Below are positions 1 through 6,045 of a stretch of DNA of 12,643 bases, in pieces. Position 1 is the stretch's first letter; every line of letters begins with the position of its first letter. Under the pieces are notes generated by a model. It was not told where the DNA came from. It worked only from the letters and a program-made list of their open reading frames with translations, and searched no databases. Source of the DNA: Akkermansia muciniphila (GTDB lineage Bacteria; Verrucomicrobiota; Verrucomicrobiia; Verrucomicrobiales; Akkermansiaceae); contig CAMBTF010000019.1 of assembly GCA_945870545.1 (NCBI GenBank), positions 1 to 12,643 of the forward strand, written 5' to 3'. A program made the translations under genes and the position numbers.

Positions 1-12
1 TAAAAACGGGGA

Positions 13-1179
13 TCAATGCTCCCTGCAGAACTGTTCGAAGCGGGAGAGGCCTTCGTTGAGGACGTCGAGGGTGGTGCAGTAGCTGAGGCGGATGCCCTCG
101 TCGTAGCCGAAGGCGATGCCGGGGACGGCGGCGACCTTGTAGCGGGAGAGGAGCTTGTCGCAGAGGTTCATGGACTTGATGCCCATCTGGCCGGTGTAGA
201 CGAAGAAGTAGAAAGCGCCCTTCGGTTCGACGACGCGGATGTTGTTGATCGCGCTGAGGCGGGCGAACATGAACTGGCGCTTCACGTCGTACTCGCCGCG
301 CAGATCCTCGATGAAGGTCTGGTCTCCCTGGAGGGCGGCGAGGGCGCCGTATTGGGCGAAGGTGGTGGCGTTGGAGACGGAGTGGTTCTGTACCTTGTCG
401 ATGGCATCGGCGATGGCTTTCGGCGCGGCGGTGTAGCCGAGGCGCCAGCCGGTCATGGAGTAGGCTTTCGAGAAGCCGTTGACGGTGATGGTGAGGTTGT
501 AGAGATCCTCGCTGAGGGAGGCGATGGAGACGTGCTCCGCCTCGCCGTAAACGAGCTTTTCGTAGATCTCGTCGGAAAGGATCACGATATCCTCCTCCAG
601 CGCGATCTTGCCGAGGGCGAGGAGCTCGGCCTTGGTGTAAACGGCTCCGGTGGGGTTGCCGGGGGAGTTGATGATGACCATTTTGGTGGCGGGGGTCATC
701 GCGTCCTCGAACTGCTGGGGGGTCATTTTCCAGCCGGTCGATTCCTTGGTCTCGACGAGGACGGGGATACCGCCGGCCATGCGGACCATTTCCGGATAGG
801 AAACCCAGAACGGCGTGGGGATGATGACCTCATCACCCTCCTCGACGATGGCGAGGATCGCGTTGAAGCAGGCCATTTTCGCACCGGAGGTGACGCAGAT
901 CTGGTTCGGCGCGTAGTTGATATTGTTGTCCTTTTTGAACTTCTCGGAAAGCGCCTGGCGGAGCTCCGGGATACCGCCGGACGGGGTGTATTTCGTGCGG
1001 CCTTCCATGAGGGCCTTGATGGCGGCTTCCTTGATGAAGGTCGGGGTGTCAACCTCGGGCTCGCCTCCGGCAAGGGCGTAAACTTCCTCGCCGTTTGCGA
1101 TCATGGCCTTGGCCTGTGCGGTGACGGCGAGCGTGAGGGAGGGGGAAACCTTTTCGATACGTGATGAGATGCTGTGCAT
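13..1179 (-). CDS. Aspartate-type PLP aminotransferase (class I/II)
   Basis: This is a cytoplasmic pyridoxal-phosphate aminotransferase of 388 aa. It probably moves the amino group between aspartate (or a similar amino acid) and 2-oxoglutarate. Family marks are all present: Tyr64 in TKYTPSGG, NPTG (Asn175) for the cofactor and substrate, DEIY (Asp203, Tyr206) that holds the pyridine ring, the SKAYSMTGWRLGY block with Schiff-base Lys238, and Arg364 in IRLSY for the substrate carboxylate. The length fits the AspAT Ib/gamma group. The start is taken at the ATG at 1177-1179 (MHSISSRIEK), because that is where family homology begins. An upstream in-frame ATG at 1221 would add 14 arginine-rich residues with no family match. 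No Shine-Dalgarno sequence precedes either start. The gene lies 358 bases downstream of the ABC ATPase on the same strand, so it is probably transcribed separately. Exact substrate specificity (aspartate, prephenate, aromatic amino acids) cannot be settled by eye. Confidence 0.93.
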   Translation of the reverse strand: MHSISSRIEKVSPSLTLAVTAQAKAMIANGEEVYALAGGEPEVDTPTFIKEAAIKALMEGRTKYTPSGGIPELRQALSEKFKKDNNINYAPNQICVTSGAKMACFNAILAIVEEGDEVIIPTPFWVSYPEMVRMAGGIPVLVETKESTGWKMTPQQFEDAMTPATKMVIINSPGNPTGAVYTKAELLALGKIALEEDIVILSDEIYEKLVYGEAEHVSIASLSEDLYNLTITVNGFSKAYSMTGWRLGYTAAPKAIADAIDKVQNHSVSNATTFAQYGALAALQGDQTFIEDLRGEYDVKRQFMFARLSAINNIRVVEPKGAFYFFVYTGQMGIKSMNLCDKLLSRYKVAAVPGIAFGYDEGIRLSYCTTLDVLNEGLSRFEQFCREH

Positions 1180-1537
1180 GGTGGGGCTTGGATGGGTGTG
1201 GCGCGCGCGGCGGCAGCGCAACAGTCCTTTGATGCACCCCCGAAACGGCGGCGCTTGTTGTGGCGGCGGCGTCCGGCGCTGGCAAGCGAAATGGTGGCGA
1301 AATGCGGTCAGGGGTTCCTCCGCTAGGGATGAGAAGAATTAGAACCACGGATGAACACGGACAAACACGGATGAAAAGAGTGGGATAAACATCCCGGCTG
1401 TGGCTCGGCTCGTTCAATATCTCCCAAATGTCCGAAAACGGGTCTCTTCAGCCATCTTATCCGTGTCCATCCGTGGTTCTCTTTTCGATTCGGACAGAAT
1501 TTCTCCCTGATGGAGGAATCCTGCGAAATCCGGAACC
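1180..1537. other. Intergenic region between aminotransferase and ABC ATPase genes
   Basis: This is a 358-base stretch without a credible gene. Positions 1180-1340 are GC-rich (runs of GGCGGC and GCGCGC) and must hold the aminotransferase promoter, but I see no clear -35/-10 pair. Positions 1341-1485 are an inverted repeat of 10-base units, listed separately. Short ORFs here (for example 1428-1685 plus) have no recognisable protein features and run into the antisense of the ABC gene. Confidence 0.7.
1341..1485. repeat. Inverted repeat of ACGGATGAAC-type 10-base units (copy 1)
   Basis: The left arm at 1341-1378 starts AGAACCACGGATGAACACGG and continues with further units of the form ACGGAYRAAC at a 10-base period. 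The right arm at 1456-1485 reads CCGTGTCCATCCGTGGTTCT at 1461-1480. The outermost 20 bases of the two arms pair at 19 of 20 positions. About 77 bases separate the arms. The right arm is followed by a CTCTTTT tail. A related element lies at 5774-5916. Similar 'atccgtgttcatccgtgg' repeats are scattered in many environmental bacterial genomes; their function is unknown. Confidence 0.85.
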
Positions 1538-2605
1538 CTATTTCCCGAACACCACCACATCACCGTGGGCGGCGTGTAGAACGACCTCATCGCCGGTTTC
1601 GTGGATCAGGTGCGGGTTCATTTCCACCATCTGCTGGCGGCCGAAGGGGGTTTCCACGAGATACTCGATGCGCTGGCCGAGGTAGCTGCGGGCGGTGATT
1701 GTTCCGGAAATCTCGTTTTCGCCGCCGGATTTATGGAGCCGCCATGCCTCGGGGCGGATGGAAACGGTGGCCGCCTCCCCTGCTTTCGCCTGCCAGCCGG
1801 GAATGGTGATTTTCCCAACCAGCACGGCTCCGTTCGCTTTCACGGAACAGAAACCGTCGTGGATTTCCATCACCTCGCCTTCGATGAGATTCGTCTCACC
1901 GATGAAACCGGCAACGTAGGCGTTCACCGGAGTTCTGTAGATTTCCTCGGGCGTGCCCACTTGTGCGATTTTCCCTCCGGAAAGCACGGCCATCCGGTCT
2001 GCCATCGCCAGCGCCTCCTCTTGATCGTGAGTCACGTAGATGCCGGTGAGGCCGTTTTCCTTCACGATGCGGCGGATCTCGCGGCGCATCTCCACGCGGA
2101 GCTGGGCGTCGAGGTTCGAGAGCGGCTCGTCGAGCAGCAGGCAGCGGGGTTTCACCACCAGCGCCCGCGCGAGGCTCACGCGCTGCTGCTGGCCACCGGA
2201 CATCTGGTCGATGGAGCGGTCGCCGTAACCTCCGAGCCTCACCATTTCCAAAGCCTCCGCCACCCGCCGCTTGATCTCCACCTTTGGGACTTTCCGCTCC
2301 TCCAGGCCGAAGGCGATATTCTGGCCGACGGTCAGGTGTGGCCACAGCGCGTAGCTTTGGAAAACCATCGCCGCCTCGCGCTTGTGCGGGGCGAGGGCGG
2401 TGACATCTGTTTCCCCGAAGAAAATTTTCCCGTCGGTGGGCGTCTCCAGCCCCGCGATGCAGCGCAGCAAGGTCGTCTTTCCGCAACCGGAACCTCCCAG
2501 CAGGAAAAACAGCTCGCCCGGCCGTATTTCAAGGTTCAAGCCGTCCAGCGCAGTCACCGTGCCCCCGAACACCTTCCGCACATTTTCAATCCTGATTGCT
2601 TCCAT
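1538..2605 (-). CDS. ABC transporter ATP-binding protein, MalK/UgpC/PotA type with TOBE domain
   Basis: This is a 355-aa ATPase subunit of an ABC importer, acting at the inner face of the cytoplasmic membrane. Motifs in order: Walker A GGSGCGKT (37-44), Q-loop Gln83 in VFQSYALWPH, signature MSGGQQQR (135-142), Walker B LLLDEP (156-161, catalytic Glu160), D-loop SNLD, and H-loop His193 in THDQEEA. A C-terminal TOBE-like domain (about 275-352) carries the SIRPE motif of the sugar, polyamine and iron importers. The start is the ATG at 2603-2605 (MEAIRIENVRK), directly ahead of the family core. The in-frame ATG at 2677 would add 24 unrelated residues. A G-run sits only three bases before the ATG, too near for a normal ribosome site. 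No permease or binding protein is next to it, so substrate cannot be inferred and it may serve a transporter encoded elsewhere. Confidence 0.93.
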   Translation of the reverse strand: MEAIRIENVRKVFGGTVTALDGLNLEIRPGELFFLLGGSGCGKTTLLRCIAGLETPTDGKIFFGETDVTALAPHKREAAMVFQSYALWPHLTVGQNIAFGLEERKVPKVEIKRRVAEALEMVRLGGYGDRSIDQMSGGQQQRVSLARALVVKPRCLLLDEPLSNLDAQLRVEMRREIRRIVKENGLTGIYVTHDQEEALAMADRMAVLSGGKIAQVGTPEEIYRTPVNAYVAGFIGETNLIEGEVMEIHDGFCSVKANGAVLVGKITIPGWQAKAGEAATVSIRPEAWRLHKSGGENEISGTITARSYLGQRIEYLVETPFGRQQMVEMNPHLIHETGDEVVLHAAHGDVVVFGK

Positions 2606-2705
2606 ATCCCCCGCACTCACTATCTTGCCAACAAGCCGAACATTGCAAGCCCGAGTGCGGCGGCCCTTTTGTTCCACTCCGCCCGCATCGACCTTTTACC
2701 CAAAG

Positions 2706-2850
2706 TTTTTTCCGAAAGGCCGAGCCCGTGGGAGCCGGGTGCAAGGCATGATAAGGCTGTATCTGAAGATACGTAAGCTCGCTAACCGAGGAACCCCGTT
2801 GATCTCACCCTGCCAAAGCAGCTTGCCATCGTGCCGTTTCCCCACTTAGC
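2706..2850 (+). ncRNA. Possible structured RNA or long 5' leader of the membrane-protein gene
   Basis: This non-coding stretch has more pairing than its neighbours. GGGTG (2727-2731) can pair with CACCC (2806-2810) and would close a domain. Inside it lie the perfect hairpin GTATC-TGAA-GATAC (2759-2772) and CTCG-CTAAC-CGAG (2778-2790). A T-run lies just 5' of it. It is not a tRNA, SRP RNA, tmRNA or RNase P RNA: none of their conserved cores is present. The strand is uncertain because inverted repeats read alike on both strands; plus is chosen because the next gene starts at 2864. It could equally be the divergent promoter region for that gene and the ABC gene. Confidence 0.3.
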
Positions 2851-2863
2851 TAGATCAGTAGTT

Positions 2864-3712
2864 ATGCAAACTTCGGAATCAATCGTCTGCAAGCCCACCC
2901 CGTGGTTCACCCTTCGCGCCGGTGCCATGCTCGCGATGTTTAGCGTCTTCTGCGTCATGTTCTACATCGACGGCACCACCGGATACCGGAAGAAGAACCT
3001 GGAGTATTACCTGGAGGCATCCTTCCAGCAGGCGGACAAGGATTTCAAAAGAATGAAGTCCGCCGGCGATCTTTCGCCGGAATCATGGAGGGAATTCGCC
3101 TCAGCCCAGGAAGTCCCTTTCAAGTCCGACCTCTCCCTGCTTCCCGAGGGCACAAAACTCCCCATGCCATGGCCTGCCGTGCTCACCGACTTCGACCGCA
3201 TGAAGTCCGGCCAGCCGCACTTGCTCTGGCAGGAATTTTCCGGTGAACAGCGCATGTCTAAAACCCCACCGAAGGAACCCTTCAGCGCCGCGAAAATCCA
3301 CGAACAGATCATCGTTTTCTACGTCTGCCTCTCGCTCTCCCTCCTCACCCTGTTTTTCCTAATCCGCACCATGCGCCGCTCCATAAGCGCCGACTCCGCC
3401 GGCCTCACCACGGTGACCGGAAAAGTCATCCCCTACGATGACATGAAAACCCTCGACCTCCGGAAGTGGGATACCAAGGGAATCGCCCTCATCGAATACC
3501 AAGGAGTATCCGGCAGCGGGCGGGCCCGCATCGACGGACTGACCTACGGCGGCTTCAAGCAGGAGAACGGCGAACCTGCTGATCGGCTGATGGGCGTCAT
3601 CCGTGAAAATTTCTCGGGTGAAATCATCGAATACACATCGATCGAGCCGGAAGCCGTTTCCCCACAAGCTCCGGATGACGCCCGGAAAGCGGATGCGGAG
3701 AATCTTCCCTGA
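2864..3712 (+). CDS. Two-TM membrane protein of unknown function
   Basis: I do not recognise this 282-aa protein as a named family. It has a short N-terminus, a first membrane segment at about 17-36 ([19 protein letters not shown]), and a roughly 110-aa hydrophilic middle rich in Lys, Glu and Trp. A second membrane segment lies at about 148-168 ([19 protein letters not shown]). A cytoplasmic-type C-terminal part (175-257) follows, with short beta-like stretches ([41 protein letters not shown]). By positive-inside reasoning both termini are in the cytoplasm and the middle lies outside. The C-terminal part resembles small PH-like domains of bacterial membrane proteins, but that is inference. 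The tail (260-282) is acidic and low-complexity. The start is the ATG at 2864; a GTG at 2831 would add 11 residues. There is no Shine-Dalgarno sequence. It is upstream of acpP, separated by 98 bases. Confidence 0.8.
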   Translation: MQTSESIVCKPTPWFTLRAGAMLAMFSVFCVMFYIDGTTGYRKKNLEYYLEASFQQADKDFKRMKSAGDLSPESWREFASAQEVPFKSDLSLLPEGTKLPMPWPAVLTDFDRMKSGQPHLLWQEFSGEQRMSKTPPKEPFSAAKIHEQIIVFYVCLSLSLLTLFFLIRTMRRSISADSAGLTTVTGKVIPYDDMKTLDLRKWDTKGIALIEYQGVSGSGRARIDGLTYGGFKQENGEPADRLMGVIRENFSGEIIEYTSIEPEAVSPQAPDDARKADAENLP

Positions 3713-3810
3713 AAGCCGCTTTTTTCCTTTGGGATTTTTTCGTTGTTGCCATGCTGGCTTCGCAAGCGGTAACCGTTTCCAACACACCAACACACAACCA
3801 CTCAGACCAA

Positions 3811-4053
3811 ATGTCAGATAAATCGATCGAAGAACGGGTAAAGGATATCATCGTGGATCAGCTCGGCGTCAGCGCCGACCAGGTCACATCGGAAGCCAAA
3901 TTTGTCGAAGACCTCGGCGCGGACTCCCTCGACACCGTCGAGCTGGTCATGGCTCTTGAGGAGGAATTCGACGTAGAAGTCCCGGACGATGAGGCCGAGA
4001 AACTCCAAGCCGTCAAGGACGTGGTCTCTTTCATCACCAGTAAGAAGGGCTGA
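3811..4053 (+). CDS. acpP: Acyl carrier protein
   Basis: This 80-aa, strongly acidic protein carries growing acyl chains in type II fatty-acid synthesis in the cytoplasm. The core motif [19 protein letters not shown] contains the Ser that receives the 4'-phosphopantetheine arm. The helix after it ([21 protein letters not shown]) is typical of AcpP. Length and lack of extra domains fit the primary ACP rather than a polyketide or D-alanyl carrier. The start is the ATG at 3811 ([10 protein letters not shown]); an in-frame ATG at 3751 would add 20 residues with no family match. The leader is A/C-rich (AACACACCAACACACAACC) and lacks a Shine-Dalgarno sequence. In many bacteria acpP sits between fabG and fabF; neither is next to it here. 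A strong terminator follows within 25 bases, so it is probably transcribed as a short or single-gene unit. Confidence 0.96.
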   Translation: MSDKSIEERVKDIIVDQLGVSADQVTSEAKFVEDLGADSLDTVELVMALEEEFDVEVPDDEAEKLQAVKDVVSFITSKKG

Positions 4054-4076
4054 TCCCGGCTCCATTCTGTTTCATG

Positions 4077-4113
4077 AAAGGGTGGGCGCCGCAAGGCTCC
4101 CGCCCTTTTCTTT
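4077..4113 (+). terminator. Rho-independent terminator after acpP
   Basis: The stem AAAGGGTGGGCGCC pairs with GGCTCCCGCCCTTTT around a GCAA tetraloop. There is one G-T wobble and one mismatch, and TTTTCTTT follows. It lies about 23 bases after the acpP stop, at the expected distance. Confidence 0.9.
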
Positions 4114-4143
4114 GCGTTTCACCGTATCCGCCGCAAACTCTCC

Positions 4144-4206
4144 CCAGAGCCCAGAGTCCAGAGTCCAGAGTTCAAAATTTCAGCTTTTCAGCTTTTCAGC
4201 TTCTCA
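4144..4206 (+). repeat. Tandem heptamer and octamer repeats in the leader of the 178-aa protein gene
   Basis: There are four 7-base units (CCAGAGC, then CCAGAGT three times, 4144-4171), then TCAAAATTT, then three 8-base units (CAGCTTTT twice, CAGCTTCT, 4181-4204). The array ends about 12 bases before the ATG at 4219. It replaces any Shine-Dalgarno sequence. Similar 'cagcttttcag' strings may be a mobile or slippage-prone leader repeat. Confidence 0.85.
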
Positions 4207-4218
4207 GCATTTACCACC

Positions 4219-4755
4219 ATGCCCTCCCAAGACGATATCCAATACGCCATGGAAACGACCCGTGTCCTCCACGAGCCGGATCACCGCATCCAGACCTTCG
4301 GCGAGACCCGTTTCGAGTTTCAGCTCCTCAGTGAGCCGATGGATCAGGTGGGGAAAGTCCGCATCCGCACCGGCGAGGTGGAAGCCATGAAGCCCCGCAT
4401 CCTCCGCCCGGAACCCTACCGCGACATCGAGCTGGAGGGCTTCGATGACAACGCCCGTGCCCGCCTCGACGCGCTCGTCGCCAAGCTGAGATCCGAGGGC
4501 AAAGATCTCGCCTTCCTCCAATACGGCTTCCGCTTCAAGCGCGGCGCGGTGAACGAGGAACTCATCCACGACTCCATCGAGTCCGTCCGCGCCCGCGTCC
4601 TCGAGGACATCCGCCGCACCGGCAATCCCTCCCGCGCCATCATCGAAGGCGTCGATGATACCTGGGAGATCTCCATCCTGAAATTCTCCTTCGAGATGAT
4701 CCTCCGCTCGCACGAGATCAACGCCTTCGACTTCAAGCGTAAGGGCCTGATTTAA
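4219..4755 (+). CDS. Conserved-looking hypothetical cytoplasmic protein, 178 aa
   Basis: I do not recognise this protein. It is soluble, with no signal peptide or membrane segment, is rich in Arg, Glu and Asp, and has no Cys. The N-terminal third (about 1-70) has alternating beta-like segments (TRFEFQLLSEPMDQVGKVRI). The middle (75-100) is a helix-like stretch (NARARLDALVAKLRSEGKDL). The C-terminal half has AVNEELIHDSIESVRARVLE and a final segment WEISILKFSFEMILRSHEIN. Coding is supported by uninterrupted length, G/C-rich third positions and amphipathic patterning. The only good start is the ATG at 4219, after an unusual tandem-repeat leader and no Shine-Dalgarno sequence. It begins 105 bases after the acpP terminator and ends 42 bases before the LysM protein on the same strand, so those two could share a transcript. 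Function is unknown. Confidence 0.8.
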   Translation: MPSQDDIQYAMETTRVLHEPDHRIQTFGETRFEFQLLSEPMDQVGKVRIRTGEVEAMKPRILRPEPYRDIELEGFDDNARARLDALVAKLRSEGKDLAFLQYGFRFKRGAVNEELIHDSIESVRARVLEDIRRTGNPSRAIIEGVDDTWEISILKFSFEMILRSHEINAFDFKRKGLI

Positions 4756-4767
4756 AGTCTTTATTGA

Positions 4768-4792
4768 GGTTTAAAGTTTCGAATTTAAAGTT
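4768..4792 (+). promoter_or_regulatory. A/T-rich leader motif, copy 1 (before LysM protein)
   Basis: The motif is GGTTTAAAGTTT, two variable bases (CG), then AATTTAAAGTT. It ends five bases before the GTG start at 4798. It matches copy 2 at 6012-6036 in 23 of 25 positions. A further TTTAAAGT half-unit lies at 4751. It contains the palindrome TTTAAA. Its role is unknown; its place suggests a translation-start or promoter element. Confidence 0.6.
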
Positions 4793-4797
4793 GATCT

Positions 4798-5694
4798 GTG
4801 AAGTTTTGGATTATCATAAAGGTCATCGCCGGCCTGGCCGTTGCGGGCGTGGTAACTTTCACCGGCCTACTTGCCTACCATGTCACGGTGAAACCACTCG
4901 GCGGCATTTTCGAGCAGATCATCCCCGAGGCTGGCAGCGTGCTCCGCATCGAGAAGGAAGAGGATTTCGCGAAAATCCTGGACTCCGCCGAGATGCCGGA
5001 TTTCGAGCCCGGCGACCGTGCGTTCCAAAAAGCGCACGAACTCATCGCCATGGGGAAAATCCCCGAAGGCCGCGAGAAGCTCACCGCCATCGTCAACGTC
5101 TTCCCCTCCTCACCAGCCGCCCCGACCGCACGCCGCATCGTGGGCGAGATGAACCTCGACGAGATCCTTTCCAGCGCTTTCATCGAGGGGAAAGCGAACT
5201 ACGAGGTGAAGCGCGGCGATTCCTATTTCGCGATCGCCGACCGCAACGACACCTCAATGGACATGCTCATGCACCTCAATGGCATGATGGAGCTGAAAAA
5301 CCTCCAACCCGGCGACGACCTCCAGATCCTCCCACTCAATTTCCGCCTCCTCATCGAGCCCCAGCGCAACGCCATATCCCTGTGGGACGGCGCGAGATTC
5401 ATCTGTGAGTATCCCGTCCTAAAAATGGGCGGCACAGCCCCGAAAAGCGGAACAACCGTCATCGACTCCCGCCGTTCCACCATTGACGGCCGCGTCGTCC
5501 AATCAACCGCTAGGGATTACCGCGCCACCGCCAAGTCCCTCCAACTCAAGAACCCGCCCCTCCAGATCCTGCCCTACGATGCGAACGACGACTCCCCCTC
5601 CCCCGGCCTTTTCATCAGCGAAGCCGATACCGAGGAACTCTTCCTCCTCACCCGCACCGGTAACCAGGTCGAGATCCGCAACCCGAAGAAATGA
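4798..5694 (+). CDS. Membrane-anchored LysM protein with degenerate L,D-transpeptidase-like C-terminus
   Basis: This is a 298-aa envelope protein. Residues 4-27 form an N-terminal membrane anchor (IIIKVIAGLAVAGVVTFTGLLAYHV). A helical region at about 75-130 (RAFQKAHELIAMGKIPEGRE) resembles a single TPR-like repeat. A LysM peptidoglycan-binding domain at 134-180 has YEVKRGDSYFAIADRNDTSM and LQPGDDLQILP. Residues 183-294 follow the course of a YkuD (L,D-transpeptidase) fold: LWDGARFICEYPVLKMGG, a middle loop, then SPGLFISEADTEEL and TRTGNQVEI. The last part matches the usual SHGCIRLSNxDxEEL block, but the catalytic His and Cys are replaced (Pro and Leu), so it should lack transpeptidase activity. 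The start is GTG at 4798, forced by the membrane segment; there is no Shine-Dalgarno sequence. A wall-binding or scaffolding role is inferred. It is 42 bases downstream of the 178-aa gene. Confidence 0.85.
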   Translation: MKFWIIIKVIAGLAVAGVVTFTGLLAYHVTVKPLGGIFEQIIPEAGSVLRIEKEEDFAKILDSAEMPDFEPGDRAFQKAHELIAMGKIPEGREKLTAIVNVFPSSPAAPTARRIVGEMNLDEILSSAFIEGKANYEVKRGDSYFAIADRNDTSMDMLMHLNGMMELKNLQPGDDLQILPLNFRLLIEPQRNAISLWDGARFICEYPVLKMGGTAPKSGTTVIDSRRSTIDGRVVQSTARDYRATAKSLQLKNPPLQILPYDANDDSPSPGLFISEADTEELFLLTRTGNQVEIRNPKK

Positions 5695-5773
5695 CCGGAA
5701 CGGGAGAAATTCGAACCACAACCGGAGCGAAGCGGAGATAGCCGGACTGAAAAACTGTCAATCTCTCCGGCAA

Positions 5774-5916
5774 ATGAACGCGGATAAACACGGATTGAAA
5801 TTCAAGTATGAGAATTCCTAACGTGATACGGCGCTTTCACTACCACCCAATCAACCATCAGTAACCACAACCCATCTTATCCGTGTTTATCCGTGTTCAT
5901 CCGTGGTTCTCTTTTT
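5774..5916. repeat. Inverted repeat of ACGGATAAAC-type 10-base units (copy 2)
   Basis: The left arm at 5774-5795 (ATGAACGCGGATAAACACGG and on) pairs with 5879-5900 at 21 of 22 positions. The right arm continues to CCGTGGTTCTCTTTTT (5901-5916). It therefore has three 10-base units where copy 1 (1456-1485) has two, with identical CATCTTATCCGTGT and ATCCGTGGTTCTCTTTT ends. The left arm lacks the outer AACCACGG part seen in copy 1. Confidence 0.85.
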
Positions 5917-6011
5917 CCCACCCATCCGGTCAACCCGAAGAAATGAAGTTTTCTGAATTCCCCTCCCCCCGTCCCCACCCTACCCTCCCGCAAAGCCAAC
6001 CTCTTCCTTAA

Positions 6012-6036
6012 GGTTTAAAGTTTAAAATTTAAAGTT
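6012..6036 (+). promoter_or_regulatory. A/T-rich leader motif, copy 2 (before accA)
   Basis: The motif is GGTTTAAAGTTT, two variable bases (AA), then AATTTAAAGTT. It ends nine bases before the accA ATG. It matches the motif before the LysM gene in 23 of 25 positions, both on the coding strand and both beside a start codon without a Shine-Dalgarno sequence. Confidence 0.6.
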
Positions 6037-6045
6037 TCCCCACCC

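Larger units (their letters stand above)
5695..6045. other. Intergenic region before accA
   Basis: This is a 351-base stretch with no gene. It holds the second 10-base-unit inverted repeat (5774-5916), a pyrimidine-rich run with a C-tract (5958-5980), and the A/T-rich leader motif (6012-6036) next to the accA start. The short reading frame that covers 5483-5821 is out of frame with the LysM gene and shows no protein features. No clear sigma-70 promoter was found. Confidence 0.7.

Noticed and set aside
16..1164. 382-aa open frame on the plus strand
   Set aside because: It is antisense to the aminotransferase; its Gly/Asp/Val-rich composition is the usual shadow of GC-rich codon bias, with no motifs.
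1180..1221. Upstream ATG for the aminotransferase at 1221
   Set aside because: The additional 14 residues (Arg/His-rich) have no family match, and the ATG at 1179 gives the usual N-terminus.
1341..1485. CRISPR-like array from repeated ACGGAT units
   Set aside because: Units are 8-10 bases with no unique spacers, arms are inverted, and no cas gene is near.
2719..2735. GGGAGCCGGGTGCAAGG resembles the 5' core of a cobalamin riboswitch
   Set aside because: The match stops after about 17 bases; the CCCGCNACTGT part and the AGGAGACC-type B12 box are missing, and the downstream gene is not a B12 gene.
1601..2776. 391-aa open frame on the plus strand
   Set aside because: It is antisense to the ABC ATPase, which has all family motifs; the plus-strand product is His/Leu-rich without domains.
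3710..3740. Terminator after the two-TM protein gene at the two T-runs
   Set aside because: Only a 4-base AAAG/CTTT stem precedes the first T-run; not convincing.
3746..3775. TTGCCA and TAACCG as an acpP promoter
   Set aside because: The -10 box matches poorly and spacing is 18 bases; too weak to list.
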